DNA from: an uncultured Porphyromonadaceae bacterium
GTDB lineage: Bacteria; Bacteroidota; Bacteroidia; Bacteroidales; Muribaculaceae
Reading direction: 5' to 3'
NCBI GenBank assembly: GCA_900548705.1
Contig: URLF01000077.1
Coordinates: 1-12,073, forward strand
DNA: 12,073 nt
Shown here in pieces: positions 6,354 to 12,073 of the stretch; positions within the stretch are counted from its first letter, which is position 1; each line of letters starts with the position of its first letter. A program made the position numbers and the translations under genes. A model generated the notes under the pieces. The model made no database searches, had not been told where the DNA came from, and saw only the letters and a list, made by a program, of their open reading frames with translations.

Positions 6354-7193
6354 ATGGATTTCCTAAAAGAACTCGAAGGCTCAAAAGCATACACATTCCA
6401 TTCACACACAGAATTCTGCGACGGACGCGCCACGATGGAGGCGTTCGCCCGCGAGGTGGTATCGCGTGGTTTCACCCATTATGGCTTCTCGCCTCATTGC
6501 CCGTTGCCGATAGTCTCGCCGTGCAATATGCGGTGGGCCGATGTCGGACGCTATCTCGCCGAGATTGAGAGAATCAGGGGGGAATATGGCGATCGTTGCC
6601 GGTTTTATGCCTCGATGGAGGTGGATTACCTCGGCGAGGAGTTCGGGCCGTCAGCCCCGGAGATTCAGAAACTGCCGCTCGACTATGTGATAGGCTCGGT
6701 TCATTTCGTCCCCAACCAAAAAGGCCGTCTGGTGGATGTCGATGGTCGTTTCGAATCGTTCAGGCGCAAGATGCGCGACTATTTCGACGATGACATCCGT
6801 TATGTCTGCGAGACATTTTACGCCCAGTCGGTGGCGATGGTCGGGGCGGGAGGCTTCGACATCATCGGCCATTTCGACAAAATCGGTCAGAACGCCTCAT
6901 ATTTCCAGCCGGGAATAGAGGATGAGGCTTGGTATCAGGAGCTTGTTGAAAACCTGATTGATAAAATCATAGCACGCAATGCCGCCAATCCCGGCAGGCC
7001 GCTGACGGTGGAAATCAACACCAAGGCATATGCCGACCACGGAGGACGACTCTTCCCCCATCCCCGCCATTGGGGGAGGTTGCAGGAGGCCGGCATACCG
7101 CTGATTGTCAACTCCGACGCCCATGTCCCGGCTCTGATTGACGCGTCGCGGGGCGTGGCTTTTGAGATGCTGGAACAGCTCGTTGAAATCTGA
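6354..7193 (+). CDS. hisK: Histidinol-phosphatase, PHP family
   Basis: Probably dephosphorylates L-histidinol phosphate to L-histidinol, the penultimate step of histidine biosynthesis, in the cytoplasm. The 279-residue product has the length and metal-ligand pattern of PHP-type (HisK/HisJ) enzymes: FHSHTEFCDG with His16, His18 and Asp23; HYGFSPHCPLP with His48; SMEVDYL with Glu89; GSVHFVP with His117; DIIGHFDKIG with His173; and NSDAHVP with Asp254 and His256. Together these can hold the usual trinuclear metal centre. The ATG at 6354 lies 8 bases after the cstA stop and places HSH at the normal distance from the N-terminus. No other his genes are nearby, so the histidinol-phosphate assignment rests on family resemblance; a related PHP phosphoesterase is the alternative. 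The gene converges with a minus-strand remnant 15 bases beyond its stop, with no clear terminator between them. Confidence 0.88.
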   Translation: MDFLKELEGSKAYTFHSHTEFCDGRATMEAFAREVVSRGFTHYGFSPHCPLPIVSPCNMRWADVGRYLAEIERIRGEYGDRCRFYASMEVDYLGEEFGPSAPEIQKLPLDYVIGSVHFVPNQKGRLVDVDGRFESFRRKMRDYFDDDIRYVCETFYAQSVAMVGAGGFDIIGHFDKIGQNASYFQPGIEDEAWYQELVENLIDKIIARNAANPGRPLTVEINTKAYADHGGRLFPHPRHWGRLQEAGIPLIVNSDAHVPALIDASRGVAFEMLEQLVEI

Positions 7194-7208
7194 ACAGCCT
7201 CTTCCCGA

Positions 7209-7613
7209 TTACCAGTACTTGGCCGGAGACACCGAGAGGATTTCAACCGGCGGATCGGAAATCTCGGAGTGAGACCTCCATACCGGACGGAGATAGAAGA
7301 GGTCGCGCTCTGACTCTGTGGCTTTAGAGGTGGTGAACGGTATCACCTCGAAGAAGCGTGTCTCCTCCTTGCCGGATTCTGTCCGGACGAGGGTGTTGAT
7401 TTTCAGGTAGGGGTATTCATCCTCATATATCACCTCGCGCCGTCCCGCATCAGCCGGGTCGGTGTATTCCGGCTCCCTGTCTGAGACAAAATCCTCCCCT
7501 ATGAGGGTGATTCCCTCCACCGCGACATCCCCCGGAATATTCCTGAGCGCCGTCGGCACCAACCTCAACGCCAACTGCCTCCGGTTTGACGGGTGAGTCT
7601 TAAGAAAGTGGAG
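7209..7613 (-). pseudogene. C-terminal remnant of an unrecognised gene
   Basis: The minus frame is open from directly after the membrane-protein stop (7614-7616) to a TAA at 7209-7211, giving about 134 residues that include SNRRQLALRLVPTALRNIPG, YEDEYPYLKINTLV and a C-terminus ending ILSVSPAKYW. The composition looks like real protein, with alternating polar and hydrophobic strands and GC-rich codons like the surrounding chromosome. There is no ATG in frame; the earliest useful start is a TTG at 7574, inside sequence that already looks coding. I read it as the tail of a larger gene whose 5' part was lost or displaced when the AT-rich gene upstream arrived. The family is not recognised; an exported lipoprotein is only a guess. 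A short functional gene starting at the TTG is possible but less likely. Confidence 0.55.
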
Positions 7614-8969
7614 CTACACATATTCGATGAAATAGCTGTTATGAGCCCATTGCCAAGGATAGTGGTTGGAATGAGGAATTTTCACCGCATCAAAAAACAC
7701 GACTCCATCCTGGCTGAGCCCTAACATCTCTTCCACCTTGCGTTGTTCCTTGCCGACCTGGATTTGGACAGGAACATTGCAGGCACCGTTGATAACAAGA
7801 AAGGAGAAAGTCGTGAAGGTGGTTATAGCCCATATGGCAGTGAGGTGCGATGTCTTGGTGTTACGGGACAGGTAGACAGTGGCCAGGGAGACGATACCCA
7901 CCACTGAAAAAACAATTCCCGGAATGGCAGCCCTCGGCATGTTGAAAAAGAGTCCCATTGCGAGATTGGTGGCTGTAACGGTTGTGCAGACCAATTGAAC
8001 CGACGAAAAAGGGGTCAATCTTACCCCGTTGACAAGCCAGTCTCGGAATGAGAAATGTGTTATCCGTGGCTTGATTTCATTTCGGGACGCTATCAATATG
8101 AAGAGAACCATCGCCAGATATATGAAAGGCAACACGAGGTGAGGCCATAGCCATACGCCTTTGGTCAGGGTGTATGGCTGAAACCAGTTTGTAGGGTTGA
8201 GGTTGATTCCCATTCCTGAGGCTCTGTGCGAGGTGGCGGGAGCCAGAATGACGAAGGCGATTCCGATGCAAAAGAAAACTATTATCGGGAGCATCGATTT
8301 GCGTGCCTTATTGGACGCGCACAACCATAGAATGGCGATGCCACCGAAAACACACAGAGCGTTACCTTCGTGCCACATCCCTCCCAAAAGCATGCATATG
8401 CACCCGGCGAGGATATAGCTTTTAGGTAGACTGGGGTTAAAAAAGAGCCGTAACAATATCAGGGTGCCCGTCAATAAAAAAACCATCGCTGTCAGATAAG
8501 GGATGTAGAACGAGGCAAGAAACAGGTTGTCATGCCAAGGTAGCCCGATTAAGACAAGTAATGCAGTCAATGATATGGCTATGGCCTGGGATGTCGATGT
8601 CGGTCGTGTGGAAAAGGGGTGTGTGGAGGGATTGTGGGAGAACAATGACAACTTGGTCATCAGCAGACATATGAATGCGACGCATATACCTTCGATTATT
8701 CCGATTCCCCAGCGTGGAATAATGCCTACCACGATGTCGTAAAGAGGGGTGGCGAGACGACCGTTTGAATGGAGGTAGGGGGCTGAAAAAATCCATCCCA
8801 GGTCAGGCAGCGGATTTGTCACACCAATCCTTTCCAATAAGTCGGGATTGAAATACCAATATTTCAGATCATCGGCAAATGGATAGGTGAGGGCACCCAT
8901 TATCGCCACCACTATGCAGACAGCGATTACAAGCAGGCAGGAAATGCGTTTCTTTATAGTGCCAGACAT
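7614..8969 (-). CDS. Polytopic membrane protein, DUF6056-like
   Basis: Membrane protein of 451 residues with about 11 predicted transmembrane segments, the first at residues 9-27. Directly after it comes YPFADDLKYWYF, with Asp33-Asp34 at the start of the first extracytoplasmic loop, then HSNGRLATPLYD (67-78) and WHEGNA (199-204). An acidic pair at this place is the usual catalytic position of GT-C-fold glycosyltransferases, and the overall pattern resembles the DUF6056 family. A role in transferring sugars to surface polysaccharide or lipid is therefore plausible but inferred. The C-terminal 60 residues are soluble. I chose MSGTIKKRIS at 8969; earlier in-frame starts would run through the upstream terminator. 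Base use is visibly more AT-rich than the flanking genes, which suggests horizontal acquisition. The gene stands alone, after the oxidoreductase operon terminator. Confidence 0.75.
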   Translation of the reverse strand: MSGTIKKRISCLLVIAVCIVVAIMGALTYPFADDLKYWYFNPDLLERIGVTNPLPDLGWIFSAPYLHSNGRLATPLYDIVVGIIPRWGIGIIEGICVAFICLLMTKLSLFSHNPSTHPFSTRPTSTSQAIAISLTALLVLIGLPWHDNLFLASFYIPYLTAMVFLLTGTLILLRLFFNPSLPKSYILAGCICMLLGGMWHEGNALCVFGGIAILWLCASNKARKSMLPIIVFFCIGIAFVILAPATSHRASGMGINLNPTNWFQPYTLTKGVWLWPHLVLPFIYLAMVLFILIASRNEIKPRITHFSFRDWLVNGVRLTPFSSVQLVCTTVTATNLAMGLFFNMPRAAIPGIVFSVVGIVSLATVYLSRNTKTSHLTAIWAITTFTTFSFLVINGACNVPVQIQVGKEQRKVEEMLGLSQDGVVFFDAVKIPHSNHYPWQWAHNSYFIEYV

Positions 8970-8983
8970 TTGAACAAGTGTTT

Positions 8984-9030
8984 GGAAAATAAATATCGGT
9001 GTGTCAACAAAGATGAATGTTGACACACCG
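8984..9030 (-). terminator. Intrinsic terminator of the oxidoreductase operon
   Basis: CGGTGTGTCAAC (8997-9008) and GTTGACACACCG (9019-9030) form a perfect 12-bp stem around a 10-base loop. Read on the minus strand, the stem is followed by ATATTTATTTT, an imperfect U-rich tail. It lies 21 bases past the gamma-subunit stop and ahead of the membrane-protein start, so it would end the four-gene transcript. Confidence 0.75.
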
Positions 9031-9051
9031 GCATTGTTCATTTCGGAGTCG

Positions 9052-9588
9052 TCACTTGACAAGCTCCATTCCTTTGCGGATGGCGGCTTCGTTGACGGGG
9101 ATGAGGTGGTGGTGGCGTTCGGGGAGGGCCTTCTTCAGGCCGCGCACGACGGCTTCCACCGGGACATCGGGACGCATCTTGAGCAGAGCGCCGAGGAGTA
9201 TCATGTTGTAGCTCTTGGCCTGCCCCATCTCGATGGTGGCCTCCATGGCGTCGACCGGGACAATGGTGATGTCGGTGCGGGTCGGCGCGTGATGGATGCC
9301 GTAGGGGTCGTAAATCAGCACCCCGCCGGGCTTCACCTTGCTCTCGAACTTGTCGAGACTCTGCTGGTTGAGAATCACGGCAGTGTCATATGTGTCGAGT
9401 ATGGGGGAGGATATCATCTCGTCGCTGATGATCACGGTGACATTGGCCGTGCCGCCACGCTGCTCGGGGCCGTAGGAGGGCATCCATGTAACCTCCAGGT
9501 CATTCTCCAGGGCGGCGTATGCGAGAATCTTTCCCATCGACAGAACGCCTTGTCCGCCGAATCCGGCAATGATAATTTCGTCTTTCAT
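9052..9588 (-). CDS. korC: 2-oxoacid:ferredoxin oxidoreductase, gamma subunit
   Basis: Gamma subunit (178 residues) of a four-subunit 2-oxoacid:ferredoxin oxidoreductase, a cytoplasmic thiamine-diphosphate and iron-sulfur enzyme that converts a 2-oxoacid plus CoA to acyl-CoA, CO2 and reduced ferredoxin, or the reverse. Seen directly: the N-terminal IIIAGFGGQGVLSMGK (residues 5-20), the hallmark glycine-rich start of the POR/KOR gamma domain, followed by SYGPEQRGGTANV (38-50), another conserved segment; length matches the family. It is the last gene of the operon, 19 bases after the beta gene, and is followed by a 12-bp hairpin terminator. The start fits because the GFGGQG motif begins at residue 9. 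Its symbol follows the Kor naming; a Vor-type name would be equally fair. Confidence 0.9.
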   Translation of the reverse strand: MKDEIIIAGFGGQGVLSMGKILAYAALENDLEVTWMPSYGPEQRGGTANVTVIISDEMISSPILDTYDTAVILNQQSLDKFESKVKPGGVLIYDPYGIHHAPTRTDITIVPVDAMEATIEMGQAKSYNMILLGALLKMRPDVPVEAVVRGLKKALPERHHHLIPVNEAAIRKGMELVK

Positions 9589-9607
9589 CGGAAATTCAGT
9601 TAGAGGT

Positions 9608-10411
9608 TCATGATTTCTTTACTTCCACGGTCTTCTCTTCGAGACCGGCTGAAGTGTCCTTGATGTCGCCCAGGGGATAGTTGGCAAACATGTTCTCCTC
9701 CATCCACTTGTTGGACTTCTCGGGGGTGAGCTTCCAGCCCGAGGAGCAGGTGGCGACAACCTCGACGAATGAAGTGCCCTTCTTCTCGATGGCGTTGCGG
9801 AAAGCCTTCTTGAGGGCGTTCTTGGCCTTGCGGACAGCCTGGACGGTGTGGACGGCCTGACGGGTCACATAGCATGTGCCGTCGAGAAGGGCCACCACGT
9901 TGGAAACCTTCAGGGGGAAACCGTTGAGGTCGGAACGGCGGCCATAAGGAGATGTCGCTGTCTTCGCGCCGAGGATGGTGCAGGGTGACATCTGTCCGCC
10001 GGTCATGCCGTAGATACCGTTGTTGATCATTATTATGACGATGTTCTCGCCACGGGTGCAGGCATGGATGGTCTCGGCCGAACCGATGGCCGCAAGGTCG
10101 CCGTCACCCTGATAGGTGAACACCACCTTGTCGGGGTTGAGGCGGCTGGCGGCGGTGGCCAGGGCGGGCGCACGTCCGTGGGCGGCCTCAATCCAGTCGC
10201 AGTCGATATAATTGTAGGCGAACACCGAGCATCCCACCGGGGCGATGCCGATAGCCTTCTCTTCGAGACCCATCTCCTCTATCACCTCGGCCACGAGCTT
10301 GTGGACCACTCCGTGGGAGCAACCGGGGCAATAGTGCATATAATTGTCGTCAATCAGCCTGGGTCGGCTGTAGACTTTGTTTTCGGGGCGTATGATTTCC
10401 TCGCGTGTCAT
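9608..10411 (-). CDS. korB: 2-oxoacid:ferredoxin oxidoreductase, beta subunit (thiamine-diphosphate-binding)
   Basis: Beta subunit (267 residues) carrying the thiamine-diphosphate site and the proximal [4Fe-4S] cluster. Seen directly: HYCPGCSHG (residues 26-34) with Cys28 and Cys31, PVGC ending in Cys61, and a distal Cys222 in ATCSSGWK; these four have spacing like the cluster ligands of two-subunit enzymes of the family. The cofactor motif starts at GDGDLAAIG (102-110) and ends at NNGIYGMTGGQ (130-140). The alpha stop lies two bases before this ATG (TAATCATG), indicating tight translational coupling. The 267-residue length fits KorB/VorA-type subunits. The family processes 2-oxoglutarate, branched-chain 2-oxoacids or pyruvate, and the sequence alone does not settle which. 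Confidence 0.92.
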   Translation of the reverse strand: MTREEIIRPENKVYSRPRLIDDNYMHYCPGCSHGVVHKLVAEVIEEMGLEEKAIGIAPVGCSVFAYNYIDCDWIEAAHGRAPALATAASRLNPDKVVFTYQGDGDLAAIGSAETIHACTRGENIVIIMINNGIYGMTGGQMSPCTILGAKTATSPYGRRSDLNGFPLKVSNVVALLDGTCYVTRQAVHTVQAVRKAKNALKKAFRNAIEKKGTSFVEVVATCSSGWKLTPEKSNKWMEENMFANYPLGDIKDTSAGLEEKTVEVKKS

Positions 10412-10413
10412 GA

Positions 10414-11523
10414 TTAGTCCTCCTTGGCGTTAGCGGGTTTGTCAATGAAGTCGTGGCGCAGGGCGTCGAGAATCTCGTTGGGGTTGGGGACGATGCCGCC
10501 CATTCGGCCGAAGTGGCGCACGGGGACGGAGTCGCTGACGGCGAGTCTCACATCCTCGATCATCTGCCCGGCGTTTATCTCCACGCAGAGTATCCCCTTG
10601 ACATTCTTCGCGGCCTCGCGGATGGCGTCGTAGGGGAAGGGCCAGAGGGTGATGGGACGTATCAGACCCACCTTGACACCCTCCTTGCGGGCATCCTCGA
10701 TAGCCTTCATGCAGATGCGGGCAATCGAGCCGAAAGCCACCACGAGGTATTCGGCATCCTCGGTGTAGCGGGCCTCGTAGCGGACCTCATTCTTTTCGAT
10801 TTCGCGGTAAGTGCGCTGGAAACGCTCATTGTTCTTCTCCATCACTGCGGAGTCAAGTTCGAGCGAAGTGACCACATTGCGCTTTGTGCGGCCATGGTCT
10901 TTTCCGGTGACAGCCCATGGACACTGGCGGCGGATTTCCTCCTCGGTGCGGCGCGGACGCTGCTCGGGGAGCACCACCTTCTCCATCATCTGGCCGACAA
11001 CTCCGTCAGCCAGAATCATCGAGGGGGTACGGTATTTGAATGCCAGGTCGAAGCCCAGGGCCACGAAGTCGGCCATCTCCTGGACGGTCGAGGGGGCGAG
11101 CACGATGAGATGGTAGTCGCCGTGACCGCCACCCTTGGTTGCCTGGAAGTAGTCGCTCTGCGAGGGGTGGATGGTGCCGAGGCCGGGACCGCCGCGCATC
11201 ACATTGACGATAAGCGCGGGCAGCTCGGAAGCGGCGAGATAGCTGATGCCTTCCTGCATCAGGCTGACACCGGGAGATGACGAGGAGGTCATCACGGCCT
11301 TGCCTGTGGCGGCGCCGCCGTATACCATGTTGATTGAGGCTACCTCGCTTTCAGCCTGGAGCACCACCATGCCGGTGGTCTCCCAAGGCATCTGTGCCTC
11401 AAGGGTTTCGAGCACCTCGCTCTGGGGGGTGATAGGGTAGCCGAAGTAGCCGTCGCAACCGTAGCGGATCGCTGCCATTGCGATAGCCTCGTTACCCTTC
11501 ATGAGTTTTACGTTGTCTTTCAT
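10414..11523 (-). CDS. korA: 2-oxoacid:ferredoxin oxidoreductase, alpha subunit (VorB/KorA type)
   Basis: Alpha subunit (369 residues) that builds the substrate and CoA-binding half of the enzyme. Seen directly: the YFGYPITPQSE segment (residues 26-36), QAESEVASINMVYGGAATGK (56-75), the TSSSSPG loop (79-85), and VNVMRGGPGLGTIHPSQSDY (106-125) with a following GGGHGDY; these belong to the pyrimidine-binding domain of the family. The C-terminal part has the domain II pattern ending in EILDALRHDF. Overall the text most resembles proteins annotated as VorB, 2-ketoisovalerate-type oxidoreductase alpha subunits, while KorA is the other common label. No fused gamma domain precedes it, consistent with a separate gamma gene in the operon. 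It starts 25 bases after the ferredoxin gene and ends 2 bases before the beta gene. Confidence 0.92.
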   Translation of the reverse strand: MKDNVKLMKGNEAIAMAAIRYGCDGYFGYPITPQSEVLETLEAQMPWETTGMVVLQAESEVASINMVYGGAATGKAVMTSSSSPGVSLMQEGISYLAASELPALIVNVMRGGPGLGTIHPSQSDYFQATKGGGHGDYHLIVLAPSTVQEMADFVALGFDLAFKYRTPSMILADGVVGQMMEKVVLPEQRPRRTEEEIRRQCPWAVTGKDHGRTKRNVVTSLELDSAVMEKNNERFQRTYREIEKNEVRYEARYTEDAEYLVVAFGSIARICMKAIEDARKEGVKVGLIRPITLWPFPYDAIREAAKNVKGILCVEINAGQMIEDVRLAVSDSVPVRHFGRMGGIVPNPNEILDALRHDFIDKPANAKED

Positions 11524-11548
11524 CTGGGGAAATGGCTGAAAAATTAAA

Positions 11549-11779
11549 CTACTTGACTACCACACGGTAAACCTCAATGCAGGCATCAGGGCAGACCATC
11601 GCGCAGGCCGCGCATCCGATACATGCTTCCTCGTTGGCGGGGTAGGCAAAATGATAACCTCGATCGTTGACCTCCTTGGGTTGCAGGGAAAGGACATCGC
11701 ACGGGCAGGCGACCACACACAGGTCGCACCCCTTGCAGCGTTCTTTCTCGATCGTCACTGCTCCGTGAATTTTAGGCAT
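11549..11779 (-). CDS. korD: 2-oxoacid:ferredoxin oxidoreductase, delta (ferredoxin-like) subunit
   Basis: Small electron-transfer subunit of 76 residues with two [4Fe-4S] motifs: CKGCDLCVVACP (Cys15, 18, 21, 25) and CIGCAACAMVCP (Cys53, 56, 59, 63). Each has the CxxCxxCxxxCP spacing of bacterial-type ferredoxins, so it should relay electrons between the catalytic subunits and soluble ferredoxin. Extra cysteines occur at 27 and 67. I chose MPKIHGAV at 11779, which gives the short lead (14 residues before the first Cys) normal for this subunit. An in-frame ATG at 11830 would add 17 residues and sits next to a GGAGGAG run; the added peptide looks unlike the family. It is the first gene of the operon, about 80 bases downstream of a strong Bacteroidetes promoter. 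Confidence 0.92.
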   Translation of the reverse strand: MPKIHGAVTIEKERCKGCDLCVVACPCDVLSLQPKEVNDRGYHFAYPANEEACIGCAACAMVCPDACIEVYRVVVK

Positions 11780-11832
11780 AACTTGCAGGGGACTTAAGCG
11801 TAAGCGTTCGGGAAAAGATTGGTTACACATGG

Positions 11833-11859
11833 CTCCTCCGCCGTAAGCCCGCGAAGGAG
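11833..11859 (-). promoter_or_regulatory. Hairpin at the start of the korD leader
   Basis: On the minus strand CTCCTTCGC can pair with GCGGAGGAG (nine pairs, one G-U) just where transcription should start, about eight bases past the -7 box. A 5'-terminal stem could stabilise the message, and it would occlude the GGAGGAG run before the alternative ATG at 11830. I recognise no riboswitch family in it. Confidence 0.4.
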
Positions 11860-11866
11860 TCAATCG

Positions 11867-11896
11867 CAAAGGTATGCTTTTTTTTTGAATCCGCAA
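11867..11896 (-). promoter_or_regulatory. Bacteroidetes promoter of the oxidoreductase operon
   Basis: On the minus strand TTG (11896-11894), a 19-base spacer containing nine A residues in a row, and TACCTTTG (11874-11867) match the Bacteroidetes primary sigma consensus (TTG, 19-21 bases, TAnnTTTG) exactly. It lies between the stop of the upstream gene (11905) and korD (11779), so the operon has its own start rather than depending on read-through. Confidence 0.8.
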
Positions 11897-11904
11897 CAAC
11901 TTTC

Positions 11905-12073
11905 TCAAAAAGAAAGCCCCTCGATTTTGATGTTTTTAAACACTTTTTCCTGAAAGTCGTTGAGATTGGCAAGCATGGCGGCTCCCCAGGCAATAGTTTC
12001 CGACAGCGGCGACAGGTCGTCGGCGCCCCCTTTGTCTTGCACGGGAAGGGTCACAGCCAGCCCTGCGCCGCCG
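11905..12073 (-). CDS. C-terminal end of an unidentified protein (partial)
   Basis: The minus frame is open from the window edge to a TGA at 11905-11907, giving 55 whole codons. It includes AVTLPVQDKGGADDL, SETIAWGAAMLANLNDF and a C-terminus ending NIKIEGLSF. Codon composition matches the GC-rich neighbours and the peptide reads like real protein, with an amphipathic helix before the end. I do not recognise the family, and the start lies outside the window. It is co-directional with the oxidoreductase operon but separated from it by a promoter; no hairpin terminator is visible between its stop and that promoter. Confidence 0.6.
   Translation of the reverse strand, partial: GGAGLAVTLPVQDKGGADDLSPLSETIAWGAAMLANLNDFQEKVFKNIKIEGLSF

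Noticed and set aside
10453..11280. Plus-strand 275-codon frame opposite korA
   Set aside because: Antisense shadow of a strongly recognisable gene; no start context, no domain.

Overview
The window looks like a Bacteroidales chromosome, most likely a high-GC Muribaculaceae-type gut bacterium. This rests on a near-perfect Bacteroidetes promoter (TTG, 19 bases, TACCTTTG), a secreted-protein tail ending GLYIRRQGDKVSKVVIR, the PD40 and DUF6056-like families, and a VorB-type 2-oxoacid:ferredoxin oxidoreductase operon. No database search was possible; family names come from recognised motifs.

Layout. (1) 1-463: a repeat-built block with three layers of nested inverted repeats enclosing two long hairpins; its outer arm runs into the last codons of trxA. 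(2) 461-775, minus: thioredoxin. (3) 878-1949, plus: remains of a secreted protein gene, 5'-truncated and frameshifted, then a hairpin cluster and an intrinsic terminator. (4) 2135-2215: a G-rich minisatellite with an ideal G-quadruplex motif. (5) 2312-7193, plus: four co-directional genes, holA (DNA polymerase III delta), a TPR/PD40 exported protein, a short CstA-family transporter and a PHP-family histidinol-phosphatase. (6) 7209-7613, minus: the C-terminal remnant of an unknown gene, abutting the stop codon of a visibly more AT-rich polytopic membrane protein gene (7614-8969). (7) 9052-11779, minus: a four-gene operon encoding a complete 2-oxoacid:ferredoxin oxidoreductase in the order ferredoxin, alpha, beta, gamma, bounded by a clear promoter upstream and a 12-bp hairpin terminator downstream. 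(8) 11905-12073, minus: the C-terminal end of an unidentified gene.

How the parts work together. The oxidoreductase operon makes all four subunits of an anaerobic enzyme that interconverts 2-oxoacids and acyl-CoA with ferredoxin as electron carrier. The holA-to-phosphatase run mixes replication, envelope, transport and histidine-biosynthesis functions and looks like a loose housekeeping transcription unit rather than a pathway. I found no convincing new multi-gene system. The most unusual structure is the nested palindrome next to trxA; the two decayed genes and the AT-rich insert point to local rearrangement.
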